Assembly (NCBI RefSeq): GCF_001399675.1
Contig: NZ_LJCO01000107.1
Location: 1-64,000 of the forward strand
Source: Paenalicyclobacillus ferrooxydans
GTDB lineage: Bacteria; Bacillota; Bacilli; Alicyclobacillales; Alicyclobacillaceae
Direction: 5' to 3'
Length of the DNA stretch: 64,000 bases
The notes beneath the pieces were generated by a model, which saw only the letters and a list, made by a program, of their open reading frames with translations, ran no database searches and was not told where the DNA came from. A program made the position numbers and the translations under genes. How positions within the stretch are numbered: the first letter of the stretch is position 1; each line of letters begins with the position of its first letter. Shown in pieces: positions 35,031-42,838 of the stretch.

Positions 35031-35474
35031 GTGAGGAAATTAATGCGATTTTTCAGATCTAGTAATGAAACCAAATTCATGCTTTTTGAAGCCTTCGTGT
35101 TGTTGGCTTGGGGGAGAATCCTCAAATCTGTACCATTTTCAAAATTAGCACCTAAGTTGGGAAACAGAATGAGAGAAACCTCTTATGAACCGGTGGAAGA
35201 ACATCATAAACTTCTCAGAGAAATCTCACATGTGGTCTATCTGGCGAGTAAGTACACATTCTGGGAAAGTGAATGTTTAGTTAAAGCGCTTGCAGCAAGA
35301 CAAATGCTAAAGAGACGTGGAATTGAGTCAACGCTTTATTTGGGGACTGGAAGAGATGAGCAAAGAAAATTAATCGCACATGCCTGGTTACGGAGCGGTC
35401 CATATATTGTAACAGGTTCAGAAGGGATGGAGCAATTCACTATGGTGGCGGCGTTTGCCAATTTCCATACGTGA
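35031..35474 (+). CDS. Lasso peptide leader peptidase (B2, transglutaminase-like)
   Basis: GTG 35031 (147 aa). Catalytic Cys82 in WESECLVKALAARQML and His117 in LIAHAWLRSG are in place, followed by YIVTGSEGMEQFTMVAAF, the characteristic end of lasso B2 proteases. It removes the leader so that the cyclase can close the ring. It completes the core C-A-kinase-B1-B2 set; a terminator follows, and the exporter has its own promoter. Confidence 0.9.
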   Translation: MRKLMRFFRSSNETKFMLFEAFVLLAWGRILKSVPFSKLAPKLGNRMRETSYEPVEEHHKLLREISHVVYLASKYTFWESECLVKALAARQMLKRRGIESTLYLGTGRDEQRKLIAHAWLRSGPYIVTGSEGMEQFTMVAAFANFHT

Positions 35475-35525
35475 GGAGAGTGCTAAATATGCTTAATTTC
35501 TAGTCGACACCCGACAAATGAGATG

Positions 35526-35553
35526 CCTTCCAGTGTTCGAGGAAGGTTTTTTT
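35526..35553 (+). terminator. Rho-independent terminator after the lasso genes
   Basis: CCTTCC (35526-35531), 9-nt loop, GGAAGG (35541-35546), then TTTTTTT. The rest of 35554-35829 holds no supportable gene. Confidence 0.75.
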
Positions 35554-35829
35554 GTGCTCCGTGTCAGTTTGTGAAATCTAAAATACGAGTCGCCTGAAAT
35601 TGGTGAACAGGTTGTTTTCAGGTTACAACTGAACGGCTGCGGCTACATATGTGGCTGGAAACTGCCTTTGTACAGAACAACTATAGTGACGTGGAGAGAC
35701 GAAGGGGCGGCGGTTCAAATCGATTCGTACTGATAGCGGATGAATATGGAAGGTCGTTTGAGGGTTTTGATGTAGATAGACAAATAGTGCTGTAATTGCT
35801 CCTGAATACATCCTCGTGAGTCGTGGTCA

Positions 35830-35864
35830 TTGATAAGAAATGCGTTGTTCTATATAATGAACAA
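35830..35864 (+). promoter_or_regulatory. SigA promoter with SinR-type operator (exporter gene)
   Basis: TTGATA (35830-35835), 17-bp spacer, TATAAT (35853-35858) inside TTGTTCTATATAATGAACAA (35845-35864). Confidence 0.85.
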
Positions 35865-35935
35865 TATTACCTGTTTGCAGTGTGTGTTTGCTCGAAGTGA
35901 GAGTGCTAACTGTATTGATGTAAAGAGGTGGTTCT

Positions 35936-37768
35936 ATGCAAGGTGTCGGACAATTGCTACTTGTCTTATCGAAAAAATGGGACGGGTTAAAATATACCCG
36001 AACGCATTTTCACATGCTCCGCCCTTATGCGATTCGTTACTGGAGAGCATATGCCTACCAGGTCATCTTCATATTCTTACAAACTGCAATAACACTGTTC
36101 AATGCATGGTTTCTCAAGGGTGTCACGGAGGCTGCTGTTCAACATGAGTTGAGCAAGCTTGAGTGGCTCATTGTGGCCAGTCTTATTGTCTCGGTCCTGA
36201 GTAGCGTGGCTACGTATTGGAACAACTATTTCAGCTTCATGACTACGAACAAGACATCCCGTGATGTGATGCAAGCTTTGTATCAGAGGACTTTGCAATT
36301 ACCGGTTTCTGTGTTTTCCCAATACCACTCGGGCGACTTGGTGTCACGTGTGACCAATGACGTTAAGACCGCGGTAGGATCCATCGGAGGGCAACTTCTC
36401 AATTTGTTCCGTCTTCCTTTAACGGCTGGGGCGGCGTTTTTTTATTTGCTGAAATTAAATCCAAAATTCGCAATGATATGCCTGTCGTTTGGTCCGATTG
36501 CGCTGTGCGCTGGTCTAATCCTATCCAAATTGTTGCGGAGAAACAGCAAACAAATTCAAGATTATTACGGGAAGATGCATGGGTTTTTGAACGAATCTTT
36601 TGCGGGTCACATCGTTGTTCGTACGTTTGGTTTGCAAGGTATGTTCCGGCAAAAGTTCATTCATGACTTACATGACCTGTTGAGACTAGAGCAAAGGGAG
36701 GTCAAACTGCGCGGCCGGTTTCAGATTATCTCGCAATTGGGGGCGACTGCTGCCTTTTTAATTTGCATGGGATTGGGGGGATACTACGTCGCACAGGGGA
36801 GCATGTCCATTGGTTCCTTGCTCGCCTTTGTTACATTAATGTATCAACTGATGGCTCCTTTCACGGAAATGGGCACTCAGTTTGGAAATTTCCAACGTTC
36901 ACTCGCCGCGGGAGAACGGGTCTGGAAACTTTTCGAAGAGCCTGTGGAATGGGATACCCACTCAGATGCGCCAGAGTTATCTCAAGCCCTCCCTATCAGT
37001 TTGAACCATTCTGTGACATTGGCGAATGTGTCGTTCTCTTATGATGGAGAGACCAATGTCATCCATAGCCTAAATTTATCTGTGCCTGCTGGTAAGGTGG
37101 TGGCCCTTGTTGGCCCAAGCGGTGCCGGAAAGAGCACATTGTTGAACCTGTTACTAGGCTTCTACCGACCCACTTCTGGTCGAATCTACTTTGATGAGAG
37201 ACCAACTGAGCTTTTGAACCCAACGGAATTGCGGTCATTCCTCACCTATGTTCAGCAGGATACATACCTGTTCAGCGGTACGGTTAGACAGAATTTGTTG
37301 TATGGCAACCCAAATGCTTCCGAGTTGGCAATGGTTAGGGCTGCAAAGGATGCAAATATGCACGATTTTATTTTGTCGTTGCCTGAAGGATATGATACTG
37401 AAATTGGCGAACGAGGGATGCGACTTTCTGGGGGACAGAAGCAACGGATTGCTATCGCTCGTGCCATCCTAAAGGATGCACCAATTTTGCTACTGGATGA
37501 AGCCACATCAGCCTTAGACATGGAGACTGAATATGCTGTCAAGCAGGCTTTGGACCGTTTGATGAAGAATCGAACTACGATTGTAGTCGCACACAGGCTG
37601 ACCACCATCCATCATGCCGATTTGATTGTTGTACTGGACAAGGGAAGGGTTGTGGAGCAGGGTCAACACCATGAACTACTTCGTAACAATGAATTGTACG
37701 CTCGACTATACCAGATGCAGTTTATCGACAATGAGCAGACTCAAGCGCGTCTACAGACAAATCCTTGA
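35936..37768 (+). CDS. ABC exporter, fused membrane and ATPase domains (lasso D-like)
   Basis: ATG 35936 follows TAAAGAGGTGGTTCT. The 610-aa half-transporter has six membrane helices (~30-310) and a nucleotide-binding domain with Walker A (GPSGAGKST), signature (LSGGQKQRIAIARAIL), Walker B (ILLLDEATSALD) and H-loop (AHRLTTIHHAD). No C39 peptidase domain is present, so it exports already cleaved peptide; it is the probable lasso exporter. It is a close paralogue of the protein encoded at 40589 (shared segments such as RLPLTAGAAF and LCFGPIAL). It has its own SinR-type promoter. Confidence 0.88.
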   Translation: MQGVGQLLLVLSKKWDGLKYTRTHFHMLRPYAIRYWRAYAYQVIFIFLQTAITLFNAWFLKGVTEAAVQHELSKLEWLIVASLIVSVLSSVATYWNNYFSFMTTNKTSRDVMQALYQRTLQLPVSVFSQYHSGDLVSRVTNDVKTAVGSIGGQLLNLFRLPLTAGAAFFYLLKLNPKFAMICLSFGPIALCAGLILSKLLRRNSKQIQDYYGKMHGFLNESFAGHIVVRTFGLQGMFRQKFIHDLHDLLRLEQREVKLRGRFQIISQLGATAAFLICMGLGGYYVAQGSMSIGSLLAFVTLMYQLMAPFTEMGTQFGNFQRSLAAGERVWKLFEEPVEWDTHSDAPELSQALPISLNHSVTLANVSFSYDGETNVIHSLNLSVPAGKVVALVGPSGAGKSTLLNLLLGFYRPTSGRIYFDERPTELLNPTELRSFLTYVQQDTYLFSGTVRQNLLYGNPNASELAMVRAAKDANMHDFILSLPEGYDTEIGERGMRLSGGQKQRIAIARAILKDAPILLLDEATSALDMETEYAVKQALDRLMKNRTTIVVAHRLTTIHHADLIVVLDKGRVVEQGQHHELLRNNELYARLYQMQFIDNEQTQARLQTNP

Positions 37769-37799
37769 TACGGGGCCGGTGTCCTTGCCGGCTTGAGAG

Positions 37800-37832
37800 T
37801 TGATTTGAGGTTTGTTGTTCATTATAATGAAC
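37800..37832 (+). promoter_or_regulatory. SigA promoter with SinR-type operator (module 2)
   Basis: TTGATT (37800-37805), 17-bp spacer, TATAAT (37823-37828) inside GTTCATTATAATGAAC (37817-37832). The arms are extended to an 8-bp perfect inverted repeat. Drives the genes from 37927. Confidence 0.85.
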
Positions 37833-37926
37833 GTGATTGAATGATTCTTTATGACTGCTCTCCTTGAAGTAAGCACCCATCAGAAATCTATGCTTCTGGG
37901 TAGATCAAATACGGGTAGAGAGTGAA

Positions 37927-39033
37927 GTGACAAGCCGACGTATGCTTACACAGTTTATAGACTGGATATACGCAGATTCCACCTGTTTCGGTTCTGACGA
38001 GTTTTATCGACAATGTCTGACAGAGATTGAGCTGGAGCATGTGGCACCTCAGGTTTTGTCTATATTAAGACAAAGTCAAAAGATCGACAGCATTCCGAAG
38101 GACTTTGTCGAAGCACTACAGCATTTGTACCGCAAAACGGCAGGACAAAATCTGTATATACGATTTTATCAGCAACAAGTGTTTGCGGCGCTTGAGCAAA
38201 ACGGGATTTATGCTATACCCCTAAAGGGTGTAGTGTTTGCAGAACGTTATTTTGGTAGTTTTACGTCCCGACCGACTTCTGACATCGATATTCTCGTGAC
38301 ACGGGATACATTGACGAGAGCCATCGAGTGCTTACGTTTGTTAGGGTTCACTGGGCCGTATGAGTTTAATCCGATACACTTTCATTGCGTCATGACAAAG
38401 CCGATTTATCCCGGTGGTGTTGTTCTTTATATAGAACTACACTGGTCCTTGGTTCATGAGAATACGGCTATACCAGAGTGGGATAGGTTCTGGCAGAATG
38501 CCACTTCATTCGAAGGGTATGAGTACATTAAGGAATTAACCCTTCAAGATACGTTTTACTCGATTTGCTTACACGGTGCGAATCATAAGTTAGAGTCCCT
38601 AAAGTATCTTCTTGACGTGGCGCATCTCATCTACACCCGCGGAACAGAAATCGATTTTGACCGTCTTCTGGAAGTTGGCAAGCGAGATAAGACCTTGAGA
38701 CGGGTCAAGGCAGTTCTGAATATCGTATACAATGAGTTTCCGTCCCTTCATCAGTGTAAGCCACTGCCTTACAGGATTTCGAACAGTAAATGGTTGGACA
38801 GAGCGGTGTTGAATGCTCGTGTATTGACCCCCGATTCGTGGGGGTTGAGATTCCGTGTCGCGAAGGAATGGTTGTGGCCAATGCGTGAAGTGGCTCTCTG
38901 GCATTTACGCAGTGACCCAGGGGTAACGTCCACAAATGTTTATCGACGGTTCTATCGACAACGTCTGATTCATTTAGCAAGAACTGTGTACCCAAGTAAC
39001 AAAACATCAGAGGAGAATGAGTTACATGTTTGA
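37927..39033 (+). CDS. Nucleotidyltransferase family protein (NTP_transf_5-like)
   Basis: GTG 37927 after GGGTAGAGAGTGAA; 368 aa. The segment AIPLKGVVFAERYFGSFTSR followed by PTSDIDILVTRDTLTRA is the G-x...D-x-D catalytic site of the polymerase-beta fold, in the variant common in lasso and other RiPP clusters of Firmicutes (PadeN-like). The rest is helical. The enzyme would transfer a nucleotide or related group to a peptide or to a kinase product; the substrate is not known for this family. It opens module 2 and overlaps the next gene. Confidence 0.75.
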   Translation: MTSRRMLTQFIDWIYADSTCFGSDEFYRQCLTEIELEHVAPQVLSILRQSQKIDSIPKDFVEALQHLYRKTAGQNLYIRFYQQQVFAALEQNGIYAIPLKGVVFAERYFGSFTSRPTSDIDILVTRDTLTRAIECLRLLGFTGPYEFNPIHFHCVMTKPIYPGGVVLYIELHWSLVHENTAIPEWDRFWQNATSFEGYEYIKELTLQDTFYSICLHGANHKLESLKYLLDVAHLIYTRGTEIDFDRLLEVGKRDKTLRRVKAVLNIVYNEFPSLHQCKPLPYRISNSKWLDRAVLNARVLTPDSWGLRFRVAKEWLWPMREVALWHLRSDPGVTSTNVYRRFYRQRLIHLARTVYPSNKTSEENELHV

Positions 39034-39817
39034 AGCAGGAAGTAAGATTGCGGAGCACTTGCTGCATTTCAAGACGAACTCAGAAGAAGTGCTAAACTGG
39101 CTCAGGCAAACGTTTGATATGGATGTCAGACATGGCAGCGACTATGTACGCCCCGACCTGACAGTAACAATTCACGATGCGTACGGAAAGCCGTTTGAGA
39201 GCTTTGAGGTGCAAATTTCGGCAACTGGCGATAGGGTCGTTTTTGACCGTGTCGACTATAAGCTCAAGGTGGATAAGGCGTATCGCACCGCTGAGTTGCA
39301 TGTATATGACATGTTCGCATTGAAACACGCTTTGATGAATCTTTACAGTGCCTTTATTGTTCACAACAAGTGGGGACTTTTGATTCATTCCTCATGTGTG
39401 ATTGAAGGCGGAAACGCCTACATATTTTCAGGGAGAAGTGGAGCGGGAAAATCCACCATTGCTAGGCTCTCTCATCCGAGGCCTTTGCTTTCTGACGAAG
39501 CCACTATCGTGAAAGTGACGGGCGACGAGGTCACCGTGTACGATTCGCCCTTTCGCAGTGACACTCAACCAGAATTTATCCGCGAGGGAGTTCCGCTGGC
39601 AGCGGTGCATCTGATTCATCAGTCACCTCACGTCAGTCGGGAACGGACTGGGGGCACACACGGGGTGATTCAGTTGATGGACAAGGTCTTCTATTGGGCC
39701 TATGACAAGGACCAAACGAAAGCAATTCTCAGGATGTATGAGCAGTTGGCTCAAAAAGTTCCGATATATGACCTTCATTTTCAGAAAAACAATACTTTTT
39801 GGGAGGCGATTTCATGA
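39026..39817 (+). CDS. Second HPr-kinase-like protein (module 2)
   Basis: Of two in-frame ATGs, 39026 has AGAGGAG at a normal distance while 39017 is only 1 bp from it. The 263-aa protein has a P-loop (IFSGRSGAGKST, ~134-145) and LLSDEATIVKV, with DSPFRSDTQPEFIREGVPL further on, the same layout as the lasso kinase at 33789 but well diverged. Module 2 has no cyclase or B2 protease, so this kinase may act on the 54-aa peptide at 42549, or on the module 1 product in trans. It overlaps both neighbours. Confidence 0.75.
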   Translation: MFEAGSKIAEHLLHFKTNSEEVLNWLRQTFDMDVRHGSDYVRPDLTVTIHDAYGKPFESFEVQISATGDRVVFDRVDYKLKVDKAYRTAELHVYDMFALKHALMNLYSAFIVHNKWGLLIHSSCVIEGGNAYIFSGRSGAGKSTIARLSHPRPLLSDEATIVKVTGDEVTVYDSPFRSDTQPEFIREGVPLAAVHLIHQSPHVSRERTGGTHGVIQLMDKVFYWAYDKDQTKAILRMYEQLAQKVPIYDLHFQKNNTFWEAIS

Positions 39818-40089
39818 ATTTGACTCAGTACTATCGTTGGAATGAGAATGTCGAGGCAATAGAAATGGAAGGACAATGGGTGATTTTGCACGCTGAACAC
39901 AACACCGTCACGAAGTTAAACGAAACAGGGGGCTTTATCTGGTCTCTGTTGCAGAAAGGCCAAGATGTGAATCTGATTGTTGACACTGTCACGGAGAAAT
40001 TCGGCGTAAATCGGCTTCAGGCACAGACGGACGTAGAGGCATTCCTTTCGCAATTAGAGCAGGTCGATGTCATTGTCAGCGACGACTAA
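39814..40089 (+). CDS. PqqD-type RiPP recognition element (module 2)
   Basis: ATG 39814 follows TTGGGAGGCGATTTC. 91 aa; NVEAIEMEGQWVILHAEHNT, then LNETGGFIWSLLQKGQDV and FGVNRLQAQTDVEAFLSQL are the PqqD winged-helix pattern. It should bind a leader peptide; the nearest candidate is the peptide at 42549, whose Y6-x-x-P9 matches the motif recognised by such proteins. Overlaps the kinase by 4 bp and the peptidase gene by 23 bp. Confidence 0.85.
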   Translation: MNLTQYYRWNENVEAIEMEGQWVILHAEHNTVTKLNETGGFIWSLLQKGQDVNLIVDTVTEKFGVNRLQAQTDVEAFLSQLEQVDVIVSDD

Positions 40090-40561
40090 TTTTGGTGTAA
40101 CAAGGTTGCTTAAGAGGCGCCTGCAACAGTTTGGATGTGTCCAGCTTACGTCCCATGGGGTCAGCATGTACCCGTTCATTAAAGCTGGCGATAAGTGTCT
40201 TTTCAAGGCTGTCGAACCAAATGGACTCAGCGAGGGTGACGTCATTTTGTACCGCAGTGTTGACGACAACCTTGTGGGTCACAGGGTAGTCCAGATAATC
40301 CATGAACAGCAGGAGGTTTTGTACCTTTGTAAGGGGGATACAAACCGTTATCCTGATCCACCGATTCCCTTCGGAAATGTTCTGGCCAGACTCGTCGTCG
40401 TACAGCGTAGGCAAAAGGCGATTTATTTAGATAGCCACATTCGACGTTTATGGTCGTGGGCGGTGTTGCGGATACCGCTGGTTTCGCGTGCTTTTCGTTG
40501 GACTGTCATCCAACAGCAGATATGGAGGACGCGATTGCAAACGCTGAAAACCAGGTCATAA
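40067..40561 (+). CDS. Soluble S24/S26-type signal peptidase-like protein
   Basis: 164 aa. SHGVSMYPFIKAGDKCLFKA gives the catalytic Ser33 box of type I signal peptidases; LVGHRVVQIIHE supplies His72 where bacterial SPases have Lys, as in SipW/ER-type enzymes; LCKGDTNRYPDPP is the third family box. Unlike secretory SPases it has no N-terminal membrane helix; only the C-terminal part (SWAVLRIPLVSRAFRW) is mildly hydrophobic. Proteins of this type recur in Firmicutes lasso clusters and may remove a leader or further trim the peptide. The start overlaps the PqqD gene. Confidence 0.75.
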   Translation: MSLSATTNFGVTRLLKRRLQQFGCVQLTSHGVSMYPFIKAGDKCLFKAVEPNGLSEGDVILYRSVDDNLVGHRVVQIIHEQQEVLYLCKGDTNRYPDPPIPFGNVLARLVVVQRRQKAIYLDSHIRRLWSWAVLRIPLVSRAFRWTVIQQQIWRTRLQTLKTRS

Positions 40562-40588
40562 CTCTTTCAATCAGGGAGTAGTCGTCCG

Positions 40589-42478
40589 ATGCAGTTTACG
40601 AGAGTCATCGCACGCTGGTCAGGGAAGGCCGTACCGTCGTTTCGTGACAGCGTACGCTATTACAAGTTCTTTTTGCCATACGCAAAGCGGTACTGGGGAG
40701 CGTATTTGTTTTTGCTCTGTACTCTTGTATTGAGCGTGACCACGACATTGGCGTATGCATGGTTCTTGAAAAACCTTGTACAAGATGCGGTCACTCACAA
40801 TGTAGCCGGCATCAGGTGGATGGTTGGATTTGGAATTGGGTTTTATTTCGTCAGCGTGACAGTCAATTTTCTAAATACATACGTTCGGACGGTCACGATG
40901 AACAAGGTTAGAAAGGATCTCAAGACGGCCCTTTGGACGCACTTAACCTGTCTGCCGCAATCCTTTTACAATCGTCATCAATCAGGGGACCTGATGTCCA
41001 GACTCAATAATGACACAGACGTCGCCGTAGGAGCCATTGGCACGAACCTCGTCAACATCATCCGCTTACCACTTACTGCAGGTGCCGCGTTTGTATACCT
41101 GTTTGGTATGAACGCAAAACTGTCATTGGTTTTACTATGCTTTGGACCCATTGCGCTTGTGTCTGCGACGATTTTCAGCAGATACATCCGTATTAATGGG
41201 CGGAAAGTTCAAAACCAGTTGGGGAAAATTTCAGGACTGGTTACCGAGATTTTAGCGGGTCACGCGCTGGTTCGTGCATTTGGATTACAGAAATTCTTCA
41301 GCGACAAATACGAAGGAGAGATGGAAAAACTGCTCGCTCTACAAACCAGTGCTGCACGGCTGGGCGGTGGTTTTCGCATTGGAGCACAGGTGGCTGGAGC
41401 TGCTGCACTGCTCTGGTGCATTGGAATGGGGGCCTATGATGTCGCGAGTGGTGTGATGACGGCGGGTTCCTTATTGGCTTTCATCAGTTTGATGAACCAC
41501 CTCATTTCGCCGTTCACGGGGATGGCGCAACAGTTTGGCGGTCTGCAGCGTTCCATGGCAGCAGCTGAACGGTTGTGGGAGGTTCTCCAACAACCTGCGG
41601 AGACGACTCTCTCGAGCGATTCAGGGCCACTGAGGGAAAAGGAGCCAAGTGCTCTTGGTCTGGCGTACACACTTGAACTTCGGAACGTTTCGTTTAGTTA
41701 TAATGGCGTCAGAGATGCTGTTCGCCAAGTAACCTTGTCGGTGCCGGCTGGAAAAGTCGTTGCTCTTGTGGGACCAAGCGGGGCAGGGAAGAGTACACTG
41801 TTTCAGTTGATTATGCGTTTCTACAATCCCGCGACCGGAGAGATATTGATGAATCATCAGCCGTACGGGGTGTTGCAGGCTTCAGATATTCGCGACTCTA
41901 TCGCCTATGTGCAACAGGAGCCATACCTGTTTAGCGGAACCGTCCGTGAAAATATCTTGCTTGGCAGCCTCGTGGCTTCAGACCTGGACGTGGTCCGTGC
42001 AGCGAAACGGGCGAACATTCATGACTATGTGCTCTCGCTCCCGCAAGGATACGAAACCCAGGTCGGAGAACACGGCGTTCAACTGTCAGGGGGGCAAAAA
42101 CAGCGGATCGCTATCGCTAGAGCACTACTAAAGGACGCACCACTGCTTCTTCTTGACGAGGCGACGAGTGCACTTGACAGCGAATCAGAGTCCTTGGTAC
42201 AAGATGCGTTATCGCGGCTCATGCAGTCGAGAACGACTCTGGTCATCGCCCACCGCTTGTCGACAATACAACATGCGGATGTGATTGCGGTTATGAACGA
42301 AGGAGAGATTGTAGAGATGGGATCCCATTACGACCTTTTGTCGAGGGGGGGGGTTGTATTCTCGCTTACATCACCTGCAGTCGAACGCTCTGCATTCAGG
42401 TCATCAAAGGGCAAAGGCGTAAGTTGGTTGTATCACTATCTAGAAACTGAAATACTCAGAAAACATTGTTCCATTTAA
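40589..42478 (+). CDS. ABC exporter (module 2), C-terminus altered by a poly-G tract
   Basis: ATG 40589 after TCAGGGAGTAGTCCG. Six membrane helices then an ATPase domain with GPSGAGKST, LSGGQKQRIAIARALL, LLLLDEATSALD and AHRLSTIQHAD; no peptidase domain. The final part reads SRGGVVFSLTSPAVERS, foreign to the family. A run of nine G at 42345-42353 explains this: with eight G the frame gives RGGLYSRLHHLQSNALHSG and stops at 42420-42422, matching the LYARLYQMQ end of its paralogue at 35936. So either the tract is frameshifting/phase-variable or one base is wrong. The longer version runs into the next operator. The ATPase core is complete either way. Confidence 0.87.
   Translation: MQFTRVIARWSGKAVPSFRDSVRYYKFFLPYAKRYWGAYLFLLCTLVLSVTTTLAYAWFLKNLVQDAVTHNVAGIRWMVGFGIGFYFVSVTVNFLNTYVRTVTMNKVRKDLKTALWTHLTCLPQSFYNRHQSGDLMSRLNNDTDVAVGAIGTNLVNIIRLPLTAGAAFVYLFGMNAKLSLVLLCFGPIALVSATIFSRYIRINGRKVQNQLGKISGLVTEILAGHALVRAFGLQKFFSDKYEGEMEKLLALQTSAARLGGGFRIGAQVAGAAALLWCIGMGAYDVASGVMTAGSLLAFISLMNHLISPFTGMAQQFGGLQRSMAAAERLWEVLQQPAETTLSSDSGPLREKEPSALGLAYTLELRNVSFSYNGVRDAVRQVTLSVPAGKVVALVGPSGAGKSTLFQLIMRFYNPATGEILMNHQPYGVLQASDIRDSIAYVQQEPYLFSGTVRENILLGSLVASDLDVVRAAKRANIHDYVLSLPQGYETQVGEHGVQLSGGQKQRIAIARALLKDAPLLLLDEATSALDSESESLVQDALSRLMQSRTTLVIAHRLSTIQHADVIAVMNEGEIVEMGSHYDLLSRGGVVFSLTSPAVERSAFRSSKGKGVSWLYHYLETEILRKHCSI
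42345..42353 (+). repeat. Nine-G homopolymer near the 3' end of an exporter gene
   Basis: Nine consecutive G. The eight-G version restores the normal exporter C-terminus, the nine-G version gives a 19-residue longer odd tail. A candidate slipped-strand site or a sequencing indel. Confidence 0.7.
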
Positions 42479-42497
42479 AGAACAGCACTGTTATCAT
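42468..42497 (+). promoter_or_regulatory. SinR-type operator and extended -10 box before the 54-aa peptide
   Basis: GTTCCATTTAAAGAAC (42468-42483), then 5 bp, then TG-T-TATCAT (42489-42497). The geometry equals that of the lasso promoter and of the repeat-peptide promoter. Confidence 0.6.
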
Positions 42498-42548
42498 AGG
42501 TTTTGCGGAGGAGACAGGTGTTAAACCTCACGACGAGGAGGAATATTG

Positions 42549-42713
42549 ATGAGAAGCAAACCCTATCTCGCACCATGCATTCTGAGTCACACCAACCTGC
42601 AGTTTGAAACGCACGTTTCCGGGTGTGACGATAATGGTCAGGGAGACGACATTCACGGTCATGACCATGACCACGGCCTGGGACTCTGTCACACATCCAA
42701 TCCCAAAGACTAA
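42549..42713 (+). CDS. Candidate RiPP precursor, Cys/His-rich (54 aa)
   Basis: ATG 42549 follows GAGGAGGAATATTG, an excellent site, and the gene has its own promoter and a hairpin behind it. The leader MRSKPYLAPCILSHTNLQFE and following THVS has Y6, P9, I11, L17, F19-E20-T21, V23, S24, the same residues at the same positions as the repeat peptide at 47425. After it the sequence is unrelated: GC26, then an acidic, His-rich stretch (GQGDDIHGHDHDHGLGLCHT) with Cys47. Three Cys in all (10, 26, 47). The core might be crosslinked or cyclised, or bind metal through HGHDHDHG. It belongs with the PqqD/peptidase/exporter set just upstream. Not recognised as a described family. Confidence 0.75.
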   Translation: MRSKPYLAPCILSHTNLQFETHVSGCDDNGQGDDIHGHDHDHGLGLCHTSNPKD

Positions 42714-42737
42714 TCAGCGCTGTCGGAAATCCTGTTG

Positions 42738-42770
42738 TGATGGCAGCTCCATTCAGAGCTGTCATCATAG
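42738..42770 (+). terminator. Strong hairpin after the 54-aa peptide gene
   Basis: Perfect 12-bp stem TGATGGCAGCTC (42738-42749) / GAGCTGTCATCA (42756-42767, one G-T pair) with a 6-nt loop, followed by TAGTCTTATT. The U-tract is broken, so it may act as a processing or stability element as much as a terminator. Confidence 0.6.
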
Positions 42771-42796
42771 TCTTATTGCTATCTCCATGTCATTTT

Positions 42797-42812
42797 GTTC
42801 GTTAAAAAGAAC
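42797..42812 (+). promoter_or_regulatory. SinR-type operator before galU
   Basis: GTTCGTTAAAAAGAAC, with TT and AA extending the arms to 42795-42814. It lies 27 bp before ATG 42839; I cannot place a clear -35/-10 pair. Confidence 0.65.
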
Positions 42813-42838
42813 AAACAAACTTCAGGGGGAATTGGGTC

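Noticed and set aside
40589..42478. Peptidase-containing (C39) ABC exporter
   Set aside because: All three exporters begin directly with membrane helices; no Cys-protease domain precedes them.
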